From an uncultured Pelagibacteraceae bacterium (lineage in GTDB: Bacteria; Pseudomonadota; Alphaproteobacteria; Pelagibacterales; Pelagibacteraceae): DNA of 64,000 nucleotides. A program made the translations under genes and the position numbers. The notes under the pieces were generated by a model, which was not told where the DNA came from, did not search any database, and worked only from the letters and a program-made list of their open reading frames with translations. The number at the start of each line of letters is the position of its first letter. Position 1 is the stretch's first letter. The DNA lies in the NCBI GenBank assembly GCA_902623075.1, contig CACNSD010000004.1:1-64000 (forward strand). Direction: 5' to 3'. Positions 5,837-16,116 of the stretch are shown here, one piece after another.

Positions 5837-7660
5837 TTAACTTTCCAAGAAACTTTTTAATTGTTTTGATCTACTTGGGTGTTTAAGTTTTCGTAATGCC
5901 TTCGCTTCAATTTGTCTTATTCTTTCTCTTGTTACGGAAAACTGCAGTCCAACCTCCTCTAAAGTATGATCTGTATTCATTCCTACACCAAATCTCATTC
6001 TTAAAACTCTTTCCTCTCTTGGGGTTAAAGTTGATAGAATTTTTGTGGTAGCTTCCCCAAGATTAGATTTGATAGCTTGTTCCAAAGGAGCTAATGCTTT
6101 TGTATCTTCAATAAAATCTCCAAGACTACTGTCCTCCTCATCCCCAACTGGTTTTTCTAACGAAACTGGTTCTTTTGATATTTTTAGTACCTTTCTTACT
6201 TTGTCTAATGGCATTCTTAATTTTTGAGCTAATTCTTCAGGGGTAGCTTCTCTTCCAAATTCACTTAATATTAATCTTTGCGTTCTTACTATTTTATTAA
6301 TTGTTTCAATCATGTGAACAGGTATACGTATTGTTCTTGCTTGATCAGCAATAGATCTAGTAATCGCTTGTCTTATCCACCATGTTGCGTATGTAGAGAA
6401 TTTATATCCTCTTCTATATTCAAATTTATCCACTGCCTTCATTAATCCAATATTTCCTTCTTGAATAAGATCTAAAAATTGCAAACCTCTATTTGTATAT
6501 TTTTTTGCAATCGATATAACTAGTCTCAAGTTAGCTTCAACCATCTCTTTTTTAGCTATTCTTGATTCTTTCTCACCTTTTTGAATTCTGCTAACTAATT
6601 TTTTAAAATCAGTGACTGAAATACCCAGTTTATGACTAATTTCTATTAATCTTTCTCTTATATTTTTAAATTCTTCTTTGTTTTTTGAAAAAAATTGTTT
6701 CCAAGCTAAATTCGTATCAAGAAATTTTTTAAGATTTGGATTTATCTCGTTTCCAACATAAAATTTAATAAACTCATTCCTAGGTATTTTTTGATCCATA
6801 GCGAGTCTTAATAGATTACCTTCTAAAGATATAATCTTTTTGTTTTCTACATAATGCTTTTGGACTAGTTCTTCTAAAACAGATGGGGATAATTGAAGTG
6901 ATTTAATATTTTCTAATATATCATTAACTACTTTCTCATAACCTTTTTCTTTTGCATTTGAAAAAGTTTGAGAATTTAAAATACAATCCAATTTTTCTTT
7001 TTGATATTTAATTAATTTAGTATATTCTTTTGTTAGAGTATTTACGGTTTTAAGAACTTTGGGCTTGATTTCTGTTTCCATTGCTGCCAATGTAGGATTA
7101 AAATCGTCATCATCATCGGATGAGCCTTCTTCTTTATCAATTTCACCAGAATTTTTTTGCTTTGCGCTTGGTCCTGTAGTTTCATCTTCCATATAATTTG
7201 TGTCAATATCAATTATTTCTCTAACTAAAATTTCATCTTTTTGTAATTGCTCATTCCACTCAAAAAATTGTTGAGCCGTTATTGGGCTTTGAGAAAGTGC
7301 AATTAACATAACATCTTTTCCAGCCTCTATTCTTTTTGCGATAGCTATTTCACCTTCTCTTGATAGGAGCTCAACTCCTCCCATTTCTCTTAAATACATC
7401 CTTATCGGATCGTCACTTTTCTCGATTGTCTTACCCTCTTCTTTATTTGAATGTTCTTTTTTTCTTAGAACTTTAAAATCAGACTTTTTTTCAACAAGAG
7501 TGATATTTTCATTCAATATATGAATAAATGCTTGGGACAAATTTTCATCAGATAGATTTCTTTTTCCAAGAGACTTACTAAGCTCCTCATAAGTAATGAA
7601 ACCTCTATGGGTTCCTCTACCCATTAATCTAGCAAATGATTTTGTAATAATTCTTTCCAC
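5837..7660 (-). CDS. rpoD: RNA polymerase sigma factor RpoD (sigma-70)
   Basis: The main housekeeping sigma factor, 607 residues, close to the usual length. In order: an N-terminal region 1.1; region 1.2 ([11 protein letters not shown], near residue 85); an acidic insert with a run of Asp near 195; the conserved region 2 with the [15 protein letters not shown] core that reads and melts the -10 box; region 3; and region 4 with the helix-turn-helix [10 protein letters not shown] near the C-terminus. It lies after yqeY and dnaG on the same strand, the order common in alphaproteobacteria, with 67 bases between dnaG and rpoD. A tRNA-Val follows 4 bases after its stop. Confidence 0.98.
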   Translation of the reverse strand: MERIITKSFARLMGRGTHRGFITYEELSKSLGKRNLSDENLSQAFIHILNENITLVEKKSDFKVLRKKEHSNKEEGKTIEKSDDPIRMYLREMGGVELLSREGEIAIAKRIEAGKDVMLIALSQSPITAQQFFEWNEQLQKDEILVREIIDIDTNYMEDETTGPSAKQKNSGEIDKEEGSSDDDDDFNPTLAAMETEIKPKVLKTVNTLTKEYTKLIKYQKEKLDCILNSQTFSNAKEKGYEKVVNDILENIKSLQLSPSVLEELVQKHYVENKKIISLEGNLLRLAMDQKIPRNEFIKFYVGNEINPNLKKFLDTNLAWKQFFSKNKEEFKNIRERLIEISHKLGISVTDFKKLVSRIQKGEKESRIAKKEMVEANLRLVISIAKKYTNRGLQFLDLIQEGNIGLMKAVDKFEYRRGYKFSTYATWWIRQAITRSIADQARTIRIPVHMIETINKIVRTQRLILSEFGREATPEELAQKLRMPLDKVRKVLKISKEPVSLEKPVGDEEDSSLGDFIEDTKALAPLEQAIKSNLGEATTKILSTLTPREERVLRMRFGVGMNTDHTLEEVGLQFSVTRERIRQIEAKALRKLKHPSRSKQLKSFLES

Positions 7661-7727
7661 AATAATTTGAGTTTGGAAGTCTTATATAATGTCAAATATA
7701 TAAAAATCCATTACTAATTTAGTCGGT

Positions 7728-9503
7728 TTAATTGAGATTCTGCTTTTTTTTTAGCTCTTTTAGCTCATTAAATGTAGCTTCGCTCATATCAACTGAAAAC
7801 CTCGATTCTAATTCTTGTATTCTGAACTCGAGATCATAATTCAATAAATCTCTTGAAATATCTTCTAATAGCTCAATTACTTTTTGCTCATCATTTTTCT
7901 GATTTTTAAAGATATGTTTAATTGAAGCAAATTTATTCACTTTTTCTATAAACTGATAATCTATATTTAAATCTTGGATAGAAATTTGATCATCAGATTT
8001 TAATTTTTTAATAATTGAATTGAATATTTTTTTATTCATCTCAGTAAATAGTTTAATATTTTCTATAAGATGGACATTTGCTTGTAACAAATTTAAATTA
8101 TTTAAAACCAAGTATAGTAAGGAAAATTCTTTTATTTCAACCCCAGTTAAAGACTTACTTTCATTAAAAAATTTTTTTGTACTTTCTAAAGACTTGGCTT
8201 TTTTAATATAAAAATTCTTCTTATTTTGATTAGAATGTGGGGTCAGCTCTGCAACTTTTTCTAAAAAATATTCTAACACATATTTTTTTATAAAATCATC
8301 TTTTATTGTACCAGCTATATTTCTAAGTTTTTTTTCAAAAATTGCCAGAGATGAAGGATTATTTTTTGTTTGTTTTTTATAATGATTAAAAATAAATTGA
8401 TGAATAGATATTTTGCTTTGCTTTGTAAATTCTACAAAGTTATTTTTTCCATTTTTATTTACATAGCTATCTGGATCCTCTTTATCTGGTAAGAATAAAA
8501 ATGAAATTTGTTTTTCAGGTTTTAATTCCTTTATTGAATTCTCGGCAGCTCTTAAGGCTGCTTTATAACCGCTTTCATCTCCATCAAAACAGATAATGGT
8601 ATCATCGAAAAACTGATTCAAAATTAAAATTTGTTTATCTGTCAACGAAGTCCCAAGATTTGCTACTGCATTATTAATTCCATTTTTAGATAGACCAACA
8701 ACATCCATATATCCTTCGACTAAATAAACATGGTCAATTTTGTTTGAGTGTTTCCTTGCTAAATCTAAATTATATAAATTTGATCCCTTTTTAAAAAAAG
8801 CAGTCTCTGGTGAATTAATATATTTTGCCAAATAATCTGAATTTTCAATAATTCTCCCCCCTAAAGCAATTGGTTGACCTGATATGTTATTGATTGGAAA
8901 AATTAATCGTCCCCTAAATCTTTCAATATATATTTTCTTTTTTTCATCTAAATAAAACAAGCCTGTATCGATTAAAGTTTGCTCACTATAATTTTCTTTT
9001 AATCTTTCAAAAAAATTTGGATTTTTATCAATATATCCAATTTTAAATTTTTTAACTTCTTCTTTATTTAAAGATCTTTTTTTTAAATATTCTCTTGCAA
9101 CTGAATAATTTTCATTTTTTAAAAGTTCATTATGATAAAAATTAACATACTGACTAAAAATAGATTTATACTCATTCCATTTTCTTTCTCTTTCTTCATC
9201 TTGTTTTGAAAACATATATGGCTGCATACCTGCTAGTTGAGCTAAATACTTTACAGCTTCACCAAATCTTAAATTTTGAGTTTTCATAATAAAATCAAAA
9301 ATATTGCCATGTTCAGATGTAGCAAAACAATGATAAAATTCTTTTTCATCATTAACTGTAAATGATGGTGTTTTTTCATTTTTAAAAGGTGACAAACCTA
9401 CAAATTCCTTACCTCTTTTTTTTAAGGAAACAGTTTTTGATACAACTGTTGAAACTTTTAGTCTATTTCTAATTTCATCAAGATACTCTTTTGGGTATTT
9501 CAT
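7728..9503 (-). CDS. dnaG: DNA primase
   Basis: Primase of the replication fork, 591 residues. The N-terminal zinc-ribbon domain is present but lacks most metal ligands: Ser38-Pro-Phe-Lys41 stands where Cys-Pro-Phe-His is usual, and Cys59-Phe-Ala-Thr62 where Cys-Phe-Gly-Cys is usual. The catalytic core follows, with the TOPRIM motifs Leu-Val-Glu-Gly-Tyr-Met-Asp-Val-Val near residue 265 and Phe-Asp-Gly-Asp-Glu-Ser-Gly near 308. The C-terminal 180 residues are the DnaB-interacting type, with low conservation. I recall degenerate ligands in other alphaproteobacterial DnaG proteins, so this may be a lineage trait. It overlaps the upstream yqeY stop by one base (TAATG) and precedes rpoD. Confidence 0.97.
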   Translation of the reverse strand: MKYPKEYLDEIRNRLKVSTVVSKTVSLKKRGKEFVGLSPFKNEKTPSFTVNDEKEFYHCFATSEHGNIFDFIMKTQNLRFGEAVKYLAQLAGMQPYMFSKQDEERERKWNEYKSIFSQYVNFYHNELLKNENYSVAREYLKKRSLNKEEVKKFKIGYIDKNPNFFERLKENYSEQTLIDTGLFYLDEKKKIYIERFRGRLIFPINNISGQPIALGGRIIENSDYLAKYINSPETAFFKKGSNLYNLDLARKHSNKIDHVYLVEGYMDVVGLSKNGINNAVANLGTSLTDKQILILNQFFDDTIICFDGDESGYKAALRAAENSIKELKPEKQISFLFLPDKEDPDSYVNKNGKNNFVEFTKQSKISIHQFIFNHYKKQTKNNPSSLAIFEKKLRNIAGTIKDDFIKKYVLEYFLEKVAELTPHSNQNKKNFYIKKAKSLESTKKFFNESKSLTGVEIKEFSLLYLVLNNLNLLQANVHLIENIKLFTEMNKKIFNSIIKKLKSDDQISIQDLNIDYQFIEKVNKFASIKHIFKNQKNDEQKVIELLEDISRDLLNYDLEFRIQELESRFSVDMSEATFNELKELKKKQNLN

Positions 9504-9964
9504 TATTTATTTAATAATTCTTTGATCATTGATCCTGCTTTTGAAAAATCAATTTCGTCTGCATAAGTTTTTTTTAATTCACCCATAACTTTTCCCATAT
9601 CTTTTAATGAATTTGCTCCAAGTTTTGAAATGACATCTGCACAAATTTTTTTGGTTTCCTCTTCGCTAAGCTGCTTTGGTAAGAAACTTGTTAAAATATC
9701 ATATTCATTTTGCTCTACCTCTAAAAGATCTGTTCTGTTGTTTTTTTTATAAATATCGATCGATTCGGATCGCTGTTTAACCATTTTTTTTAAAAGTTTC
9801 TTAATATCCTCATCATCGGTTTCTTTTTTATTAGGACCTGATCTATTAACAATATCCAAATCCTTAATAGAAGATAATATTAACCTATAGGTTGATATTT
9901 TATTTTTATCTTTAGATTTTAGAGCATTTTTATATTCATTTTCGATAGTCTGTTTTAATGACAT
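9503..9964 (-). CDS. yqeY: GatB/YqeY-domain protein
   Basis: A 153-residue protein of the YqeY family, which shares a helical tail domain with the GatB subunit of the tRNA amidotransferase; its own role is not firmly known. Supporting motifs are the start Leu-Lys-x-x-Ile-x-x-x-(Tyr)-Lys-x-Ala-Leu-Lys, a central Lys-Lys-Met-Val-Lys-Gln-Arg-x-Glu-Ser, and the C-terminal Asp-Met-Gly-Lys-Val-Met. It heads the yqeY-dnaG-rpoD unit and overlaps dnaG by one base. Its promoter candidate (TTGAAG, 16 bases, TAGATT) ends 8 bases before the ATG. Confidence 0.93.
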   Translation of the reverse strand: MSLKQTIENEYKNALKSKDKNKISTYRLILSSIKDLDIVNRSGPNKKETDDEDIKKLLKKMVKQRSESIDIYKKNNRTDLLEVEQNEYDILTSFLPKQLSEEETKKICADVISKLGANSLKDMGKVMGELKKTYADEIDFSKAGSMIKELLNK

Positions 9965-9972
9965 AATTTTTT

Positions 9973-10000
9973 AATCTACTTTAAAGAAAAAATTCTTCAA
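9973..10000 (-). promoter_or_regulatory. Candidate yqeY-dnaG-rpoD promoter
   Basis: Minus strand: -35 TTGAAG (9995-10000), 16 bases, -10 TAGATT (9973-9978), then 8 bases to the yqeY ATG. The transcript would be almost leaderless. Confidence 0.4.
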
Positions 10001-10004
10001 AAGA

Positions 10005-10026
10005 AAAATTGTTTTTTTACAATTTT
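10005..10026. repeat. Perfect 8-base inverted repeat between yqeY and carA
   Basis: AAAATTGT (10005-10012) and ACAATTTT (10019-10026) with a T6 loop, in the 126-base divergent gap. It abuts the yqeY -35 candidate and precedes the carA promoter candidate, so it could be a shared operator; its low complexity means chance is possible. Confidence 0.35.
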
Positions 10027-10040
10027 ATATTAGATCTCTG

Positions 10041-10069
10041 TTGCGGTAATAAAGCAATTATTGTATTAA
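10041..10069 (+). promoter_or_regulatory. Candidate carAB promoter
   Basis: TTGCGG (10041-10046), 17 bases, TATTAA (10064-10069). The start of transcription would fall near 10075-10077, about 15 bases before the carA TTG and about 4 bases before a four-codon ATG ORF (10080-10094) whose TGA overlaps that TTG. Confidence 0.35.
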
Positions 10070-10090
10070 CCTTTAACTCATGAGTTGTAA

Positions 10091-11287
10091 TTGATCAAAA
10101 AAGCAAAAAAAACTAACTCAAAAATAAAATTTCAAGTCAATACAGGCGTTTTAGTTCTCGAAAATAAAAAGGTGTTTAAAGGAATTGGAATTGGATACCA
10201 AGGAGAAGCCACTGGTGAAGTTTGTTTTAATACATCTCTAACGGGCTATCAGGAAATCATTTCTGATCCATCATATGCAGGTCAAATAATTAACTTTACC
10301 TTTCCTCACATTGGAAACGTTGGAACCAATAAAGAAGATCATGAGTCTGATAAAATATGGGCTAAAGGGGTAATATTAAACTCTGAAATTACCGATCCCT
10401 CAAACTATAGGTCATTTCTACATTTAGATGCTTGGCTAAAAAAAAATAAAATTGTTGGAATCACAGGCTTAGATACAAGAAGTCTTACAAACTTTATAAG
10501 AGATAATGGAGCTCCTAAAGGGACTGTTGCTTTCACAAAAAATGGAAAATTTAATATCAGCAAACTTGTTAATACTACAATAAAATGGAGTGGATTAAAG
10601 AACTTAGACCTTGCAAAAACAGTTACAACTCAAAAAAATTACATATGGAAAGGCTTTAAAACCTGGAAAAAAGAAACTGGATTTAAAAAAAATAAAAAAA
10701 ATACATTTCATGTAGTTGCAATTGACTATGGAATTAAAAAAAATATTTTACGATATTTTTCTGATTTTGATTGTAAAGTAAGCGTTGTTTCCTGCAATAC
10801 AACAGCCGAAGAAATTTTAGCTCTTAAACCAAATGGTATATTTTTATCAAATGGGCCTGGTGATCCTGCGGCTACTGGAAAATATGCAATAGGAACTCTC
10901 AGGGAATTGATAAAAAATAAGTTACCTGTATTTGGCATCTGCCTAGGTCATCAACTTCTTGCTTTAGCCCTCGGTGGCAAAACAAAAAAAATGAAATTAG
11001 GTCATAGAGGTGCAAATCACCCAGTAAAAAATTTAGTTCAAGATAATGTTGAAATCACCAGCCAAAACCATGGTTTTGAAGTAATGAAAGAAAATTTACC
11101 AAAAAATATTGAAATAACTCATAAATCTTTATTTGATAATAGTATTGAAGGTATAAAATTAAAAAACAAACCTGTTTTTTCAGTGCAGTATCACCCTGAG
11201 TCGAACCCTGGTCCACAAGATAGTGTCTATTTGTTTAAAGAATTTATTAACAGTATGAAAAAAAATGCCCAAAAGAAAAGATATTAA
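10091..11287 (+). CDS. carA: Carbamoyl phosphate synthase small subunit (glutaminase)
   Basis: Releases ammonia from glutamine for carbamoyl phosphate, which feeds pyrimidine and arginine synthesis. The N-terminal CarA domain has [14 protein letters not shown]. The class I amidotransferase domain has the nucleophile in Gly-Ile-Cys-Leu-Gly-His (Cys284) and the His-Pro-Glu of the catalytic triad near the C-terminus. The length of 398 is normal. The start is TTG: an in-frame stop lies directly upstream (10088-10090) and no in-frame ATG occurs before the conserved region. It overlaps carB by 23 bases. Confidence 0.97.
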   Translation: MIKKAKKTNSKIKFQVNTGVLVLENKKVFKGIGIGYQGEATGEVCFNTSLTGYQEIISDPSYAGQIINFTFPHIGNVGTNKEDHESDKIWAKGVILNSEITDPSNYRSFLHLDAWLKKNKIVGITGLDTRSLTNFIRDNGAPKGTVAFTKNGKFNISKLVNTTIKWSGLKNLDLAKTVTTQKNYIWKGFKTWKKETGFKKNKKNTFHVVAIDYGIKKNILRYFSDFDCKVSVVSCNTTAEEILALKPNGIFLSNGPGDPAATGKYAIGTLRELIKNKLPVFGICLGHQLLALALGGKTKKMKLGHRGANHPVKNLVQDNVEITSQNHGFEVMKENLPKNIEITHKSLFDNSIEGIKLKNKPVFSVQYHPESNPGPQDSVYLFKEFINSMKKNAQKKRY

Positions 11288-14200
11288 GAAAATATTAGTA
11301 GTAGGTGCTGGCCCAATAATAATAGGCCAAGCTTGTGAGTTTGATTATTCTGGTACTCAAGCATGCAAAGCTCTAAAAGACGAGGGGTATAAAGTAGTTT
11401 TAATAAACTCAAATCCAGCAACAATTATGACAGATCCAGATGTTGCAGATAAAACCTACATTGAGCCTATAACATTACTTGTTTTAGAAAAAATTCTTAA
11501 AAAAGAAAAACCGGATGCGATTTTACCGACGATGGGAGGTCAGACGGCACTTAATCTTGCAATGGAAGCTGAAAAAAAAGGAATTTTAAAAAAATACAAA
11601 ATTGAATTAATTGGTGCAAATTCGAAAGCAATTTCCAATGCTGAAGATAGGAAAAAATTTAGAAAAAATATGATAGATATTGGTTTAGATTTACCAAAAT
11701 CTGAAATTGTAAATAGTAACAACCAGGCTGCAAAAGTATTAAGAAAAATTGGTTTACCAGCAATCATAAGACCTGCATTTACATTGGGTGGGCTTGGAGG
11801 GGGAATTGCTAAAAATAAAAAAGATTATTTCAAAATCATAAAAAATGGATTGCACGAGTCACCTGTAAGCCAAGTTCTTGTTGAAGAGTGTTTAGAGGGA
11901 TGGAAAGAATTTGAAATGGAAGTTGTTAGAGATAAGAAAGATAATTGTATTATTATTTGCTCTATAGAAAATGTCGACCCGATGGGTATCCATACTGGTG
12001 ACTCTGTAACTGTAGCCCCAGCACTTACATTGACTGATAAGGAATATCAAGTAATGAGAAATGCGTCTATTGCCTGTCTTAGAAAAATTGGAGTTGAAAC
12101 TGGTGGATCAAATGTACAGTTTGCAATAAATCCTAAAAATGGACGAATGGTTGTGATAGAAATGAATCCTCGTGTATCCAGATCTTCTGCTCTAGCTTCT
12201 AAAGCAACTGGTTTCCCAATTGCAAAAGTTGCCGCAAAGCTTGCTGTTGGTTATACGTTGGATGAATTAAAAAACGAAATAACTAAGGTTACTCCTGCCT
12301 CTTTTGAACCGACCATAGATTATGTAGTAACTAAAATTCCTAGATTTACTTTTGAAAAATTTTCAACATCTCCAGCCACGTTAGGAACTTCTATGAAATC
12401 AGTTGGTGAAGCAATGGCCATTGGTAGAAACTTCAAAGAATCTCTTCAAAAAGCATTAGTATCCTTAGAGACTGGTTTTTCGGGATTAGATAGAATATTC
12501 AATCTAAACAAAAAACAAATAGAAAAAAAACTTAAAGAAAATATCCCAAATAAATTACTCCTTGTTGCAGAAGCAATTCGTAAGAAAATTAATTTAAAAA
12601 GAATTTATGCTTTATCAAAAATTGACCCATGGTTTTTAGAGCAAATAAAAGAAATAGTAGACAATGAACTAAAAATTAAAATGAAAGGTTTGCCTAAAAA
12701 TTTTGTTGAATTCAATAGAATAAAATCTATAGGTTTCTCTGACAAAAAACTTTCCGAACTTACTAAAATTTCAGAGAAGATTATTAGAAAAAAAAGAACT
12801 GCACTAAAAATCTTACCTGTATATAAAAAAGTCGATACCTGCGCTGCAGAATTTAAATCCTTCACACCTTATATGTATTCAACATATCAACGAAATTTCT
12901 CAATTAATTCAGAGTGTGAAGCAAATCCGTCACTAAGAAAAAAAATAATTATTTTAGGTGGTGGTCCTAATAGGATTGGTCAAGGTATTGAGTTTGACTA
13001 TTGCTGTTGTCAGGCAAGTTTTTCCCTAAAAAAAAGAGGTTTTGAGACGATAATGGTTAACTGCAACCCAGAAACAGTTTCAACAGATTATGACACAAGT
13101 GATAGACTTTACTTTGAACCACTAATTGAGGAATACGTTTTTAATATAATTAAAAAAGAGCAAGAAAAGGGAAATCTCCTTGGGATTATTGCTCAATTTG
13201 GTGGGCAAACTCCCATACGACTTGCAAAATTTTTACATGATAACAATCTTCCTATTTTAGGAACACAATATACCTCAATTGATTTAGCTGAAGATAGAGA
13301 TCGATTTCGAAATTTATTAAATAAACTTAAATTAAAACAAGCGGAGAGTGGAATTGCTAAAACGTTTAAACAAGCAATTAATATCTCAGAAAAAATTGGC
13401 TTGCCACTAATGGTAAGACCATCTTATGTGCTTGGAGGAAGAGCTATGGAGATTGTATATGAAAAAAATCAACTTAAAAAATTTGTAGAAGAGGCTTTTA
13501 AAGCAGCCGATGATAATCCTATTTTAATCGATAAATTTATTAATCAGGCAATGGAAGTTGATGTTGACGCAATCTCTGATGGAAAACAAGTGCATGTTGC
13601 TGGAATCATGCAGCATATAGAAGAAGCTGGTATTCACTCAGGAGACTCTGCATGCAGTTTACCGCCAGTGTCTATAAAACCCTACTTAATTAAAGAAATC
13701 GAAAATCAAACCAAAAAACTTGCGCTTGCTCTTAAAGTAAAAGGCTTCATGAATATTCAATATGCAATAAAAAAAGATAAAATTTATGTGATTGAGGTTA
13801 ACCCAAGAGCAAGTAGAACGGTACCATTTGTATCTAAAGCAAAAGGTTTACCACTAGCAAAGATTGCATCAAGAGTAATGGCTGGTGAAAAATTATCAAA
13901 ATTTAATTTGAAAGATAAATCTAAAGGAATGTACGCAGTTAAAGAGGCTGTGTTTCCTTTTAATAAATTTCCAAATAGTGATCTACTTTTAGGTCCAGAA
14001 ATGAAGTCCACTGGTGAGGTAATGGGCTTTGACAAAAATTTTGGAATGGCATTTGCTAAAAGTCAAATAGCAGCATCAAATTCATTACCTAAAGACGGTC
14101 TAGCATTTATTTCTCTCAAAAACTCGCACAAAGATGAAGGAATAGATTTAGCTAAAGAACTTATTAAATTAAAATTCACCTTATGTGCAACTAAAGGAAC

Positions 14201-14489
14201 TGCTGATTATATTAGAAAGCACGGCATGAAATGTAGAATCATTAATAAAGTAAGCACTGGTTCTCCACATATAGTTGATGTATTAGACGCAAAAAAAATT
14301 GCATTAGTAATAAATACAGGAGGTGGAAATAAAGCTTATCGAATAAGTGATGCAATCGCTTTAAGAAGAGCTACATTAAAAAATAAAGTTCCATATTGTA
14401 CAAATATGTCAACTGCTTATGCTTGTTTAGAAGCAATTAAGTCTTTGAAAAAAAATAAATTGGAAGTTAATTCTCTTCAAGATTTTTAA
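11265..14489 (+). CDS. carB: Carbamoyl phosphate synthase large subunit
   Basis: The synthetase subunit, 1074 residues, full length. Two homologous ATP-grasp halves are visible (first starting near residue 1, second near residue 560, each opening with a Gly-rich Gly-x-Gly-Pro motif and Gly-Gln-x-x-Glu-Phe-Asp-Tyr). The first uses bicarbonate and ammonia, the second phosphorylates carbamate. The C-terminal 130 residues form the MGS-like allosteric domain. The ATG lies inside the carA end, so the two subunits are translationally coupled. The stop overlaps the stop of the convergent oxygenase-like gene by 4 bases. Confidence 0.98.
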   Translation: MPKRKDIKKILVVGAGPIIIGQACEFDYSGTQACKALKDEGYKVVLINSNPATIMTDPDVADKTYIEPITLLVLEKILKKEKPDAILPTMGGQTALNLAMEAEKKGILKKYKIELIGANSKAISNAEDRKKFRKNMIDIGLDLPKSEIVNSNNQAAKVLRKIGLPAIIRPAFTLGGLGGGIAKNKKDYFKIIKNGLHESPVSQVLVEECLEGWKEFEMEVVRDKKDNCIIICSIENVDPMGIHTGDSVTVAPALTLTDKEYQVMRNASIACLRKIGVETGGSNVQFAINPKNGRMVVIEMNPRVSRSSALASKATGFPIAKVAAKLAVGYTLDELKNEITKVTPASFEPTIDYVVTKIPRFTFEKFSTSPATLGTSMKSVGEAMAIGRNFKESLQKALVSLETGFSGLDRIFNLNKKQIEKKLKENIPNKLLLVAEAIRKKINLKRIYALSKIDPWFLEQIKEIVDNELKIKMKGLPKNFVEFNRIKSIGFSDKKLSELTKISEKIIRKKRTALKILPVYKKVDTCAAEFKSFTPYMYSTYQRNFSINSECEANPSLRKKIIILGGGPNRIGQGIEFDYCCCQASFSLKKRGFETIMVNCNPETVSTDYDTSDRLYFEPLIEEYVFNIIKKEQEKGNLLGIIAQFGGQTPIRLAKFLHDNNLPILGTQYTSIDLAEDRDRFRNLLNKLKLKQAESGIAKTFKQAINISEKIGLPLMVRPSYVLGGRAMEIVYEKNQLKKFVEEAFKAADDNPILIDKFINQAMEVDVDAISDGKQVHVAGIMQHIEEAGIHSGDSACSLPPVSIKPYLIKEIENQTKKLALALKVKGFMNIQYAIKKDKIYVIEVNPRASRTVPFVSKAKGLPLAKIASRVMAGEKLSKFNLKDKSKGMYAVKEAVFPFNKFPNSDLLLGPEMKSTGEVMGFDKNFGMAFAKSQIAASNSLPKDGLAFISLKNSHKDEGIDLAKELIKLKFTLCATKGTADYIRKHGMKCRIINKVSTGSPHIVDVLDAKKIALVINTGGGNKAYRISDAIALRRATLKNKVPYCTNMSTAYACLEAIKSLKKNKLEVNSLQDF

Positions 14490-15151
14490 GAGTTTACTTT
14501 CCAATCAGTTTCAAAAGTTACATAATTTACTTGAATACATCGTCTTTCTTTAACAATAGTTTTTTTTTCCATTCCATGCCAAGTTCTAGGTCCACTAGTA
14601 AAGAAATAACCATAATTATTTTTGTAGGGAACTGTTTTTACTTTTTCTAATTTGTCGTTGTAAAAATCAGTACCTAAATCTTCAGCTTCATTAGCATTAT
14701 TAACAAAGATTAAACCAGACATAAGTTTTTCTTTGATATCACAATGTGGTTTGAGCCAAAAACCCTCTCGGTCACAGATTACCTCTAGCCTAACAAAGGA
14801 ATTAGACAAATCTCTATTAATCATTTTTGAAATAACTTCATATGTTTCTTTAGATTGAAGTTCATTTATAAATTTTACTAAATGTGGAAAATTTGGTGCA
14901 TTATCTTTATTAACAAAACACCTAAATTTTATTGCCTCTCCACCAGATGCTATACCCTCTCTAAACTCTGCAGCACCACCGTCGATAGCTCTTGTTCCAT
15001 CGTAAGAAAGGTTATGTTTGCTGACATCTGGAATATCAGCTTTAATTATTTCCTCTATTGCTCCCTCTGTCAAAGCATTTTCATATTCCCAATGATCAAA
15101 AGGAAATTCAAATTTTTTGGATTTATTTAATATAGAATTTAAAAACGACAT
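14486..15151 (-). CDS. 2-oxoglutarate/Fe(II) oxygenase-like protein
   Basis: A 221-residue protein with the facial triad of the 2OG-Fe(II) oxygenase superfamily: His136-x-Asp138, then His192 in Thr-Trp-His-Gly-Met-Glu, and Arg203/Arg204 placed to bind 2-oxoglutarate. The middle carries a hydrophobic strand (Leu-Met-Ser-Gly-Leu-Ile-Phe-Val). No signal peptide. The substrate is not apparent. It shares one base with the end of the ELM1-like gene upstream, so the two are likely co-translated, which hints at a role on a cell-surface or glycan-related substrate; that is inference. Its stop overlaps the carB stop. Confidence 0.7.
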   Translation of the reverse strand: MSFLNSILNKSKKFEFPFDHWEYENALTEGAIEEIIKADIPDVSKHNLSYDGTRAIDGGAAEFREGIASGGEAIKFRCFVNKDNAPNFPHLVKFINELQSKETYEVISKMINRDLSNSFVRLEVICDREGFWLKPHCDIKEKLMSGLIFVNNANEAEDLGTDFYNDKLEKVKTVPYKNNYGYFFTSGPRTWHGMEKKTIVKERRCIQVNYVTFETDWKVNS

Positions 15152-16095
15152 TATGAAAAAATTTTGTTTTTTATAATTTCTGCTACTCTATTAGTTTCAT
15201 CTAACTTTTCATAGTTCCAATTTTCCACTTCTTCACCTAAATTTCTTATAATTTTTAGCTCTCTAAATAAATTTCTAAATCTTTGGAATCTAATATCATT
15301 TTTTCTTGGTAAAATATTTGCTACATAAATTGGTTTCCCCGTTAAAGCTGCCTCTGAAATCATTGAACTTGAATCGCAAGTTACTACTATATTTTCTGCA
15401 ATTCCAAGGGCTGATAAATATGCTTTTTTATCAACCTCCATAAAAATAGTATGATTTTCGCCAAAAAATTCTTTAGCGTAATGAATAGTGTTGATTGGAG
15501 TTCTCATTGAGGGAATTACAACCAATTGAAAATCGTATTTTTTTATCAATTTATATAGACTAGTAAAAATATGTTTCATATTCTTAGTTGAATAATCGTA
15601 ATACTTAGTTGGTCCACCCATAATTAAAGTCCAAATTTTTCTTCCATCATTTTTAATAAATGAATTTAAATAATTCCTACTCTCATCAATTTCACTTTGA
15701 GTAAGATAATGAATAGCACCTTTTGTTGTAATTACGTTTTGACCATCTAAATCGTCATGTTCTGGAGCAACAATCAAATCAAAATGATTTAAATTTACTT
15801 TTGGATCTTGAATGTGGATATTAAATATCTTTTTATTTGAAGTTTTTTTTAAATGAATTGATGGTATTACACTTTTTCTTCCACAAGATATAATTACATC
15901 AAACTCATCTAGAATAATTTTTTTATAAACGTCTTGAGAAATAGGAGTTAACTTTGGAGGAATCGCTTTCCAAAAACTTTTTAGTTCAACTGTATGGTGT
16001 GTGAAATCTAAATCTAAAGCTTTAGCTAAACCTTCTACTTGGCTTATCATGCCATGCATTCCTTGGGTTAATAAAATACCTTTTAATTTAGACAT
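15151..16095 (-). CDS. ELM1/DUF1022-family protein (GT-B-like)
   Basis: Matches the ELM1-like (formerly DUF1022) family: an early His-Gly-Met-x-Ser-Gln-x-Glu-Gly-Leu-Ala, Ser-Cys-Gly-Arg-Lys-Ser near residue 90, His-Ile-Gln-Asp-Pro-Lys, Val-Ala-Pro-Glu-His-Asp-Asp-Leu, and Cys-Asp-Ser-Ser-Ser-Met-Ile-Ser-Glu-Ala near 240. The family is related in fold to nucleotide-sugar glycosyltransferases; in plants a member affects mitochondrial fission, while the bacterial role is unclear. Length 314 is typical. It is followed without a gap by the 2OG oxygenase-like gene and is divergent from trxB across 21 bases. Confidence 0.85.
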   Translation of the reverse strand: MSKLKGILLTQGMHGMISQVEGLAKALDLDFTHHTVELKSFWKAIPPKLTPISQDVYKKIILDEFDVIISCGRKSVIPSIHLKKTSNKKIFNIHIQDPKVNLNHFDLIVAPEHDDLDGQNVITTKGAIHYLTQSEIDESRNYLNSFIKNDGRKIWTLIMGGPTKYYDYSTKNMKHIFTSLYKLIKKYDFQLVVIPSMRTPINTIHYAKEFFGENHTIFMEVDKKAYLSALGIAENIVVTCDSSSMISEAALTGKPIYVANILPRKNDIRFQRFRNLFRELKIIRNLGEEVENWNYEKLDETNRVAEIIKNKIFS

Positions 16096-16116
16096 TAATC
16101 ACTATATAGCTTTCAT

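Noticed and set aside
7661-7727. TTGACA and TATATA elements between dnaG and rpoD, a possible separate rpoD promoter
   Set aside because: The spacing between the good -35 box and any -10 box does not fit; AT-rich sequence gives such boxes by chance.
9965-10090. Riboswitch or attenuator upstream of carAB
   Set aside because: Apart from a low-complexity inverted repeat and a very short ORF, no known riboswitch pattern is visible.
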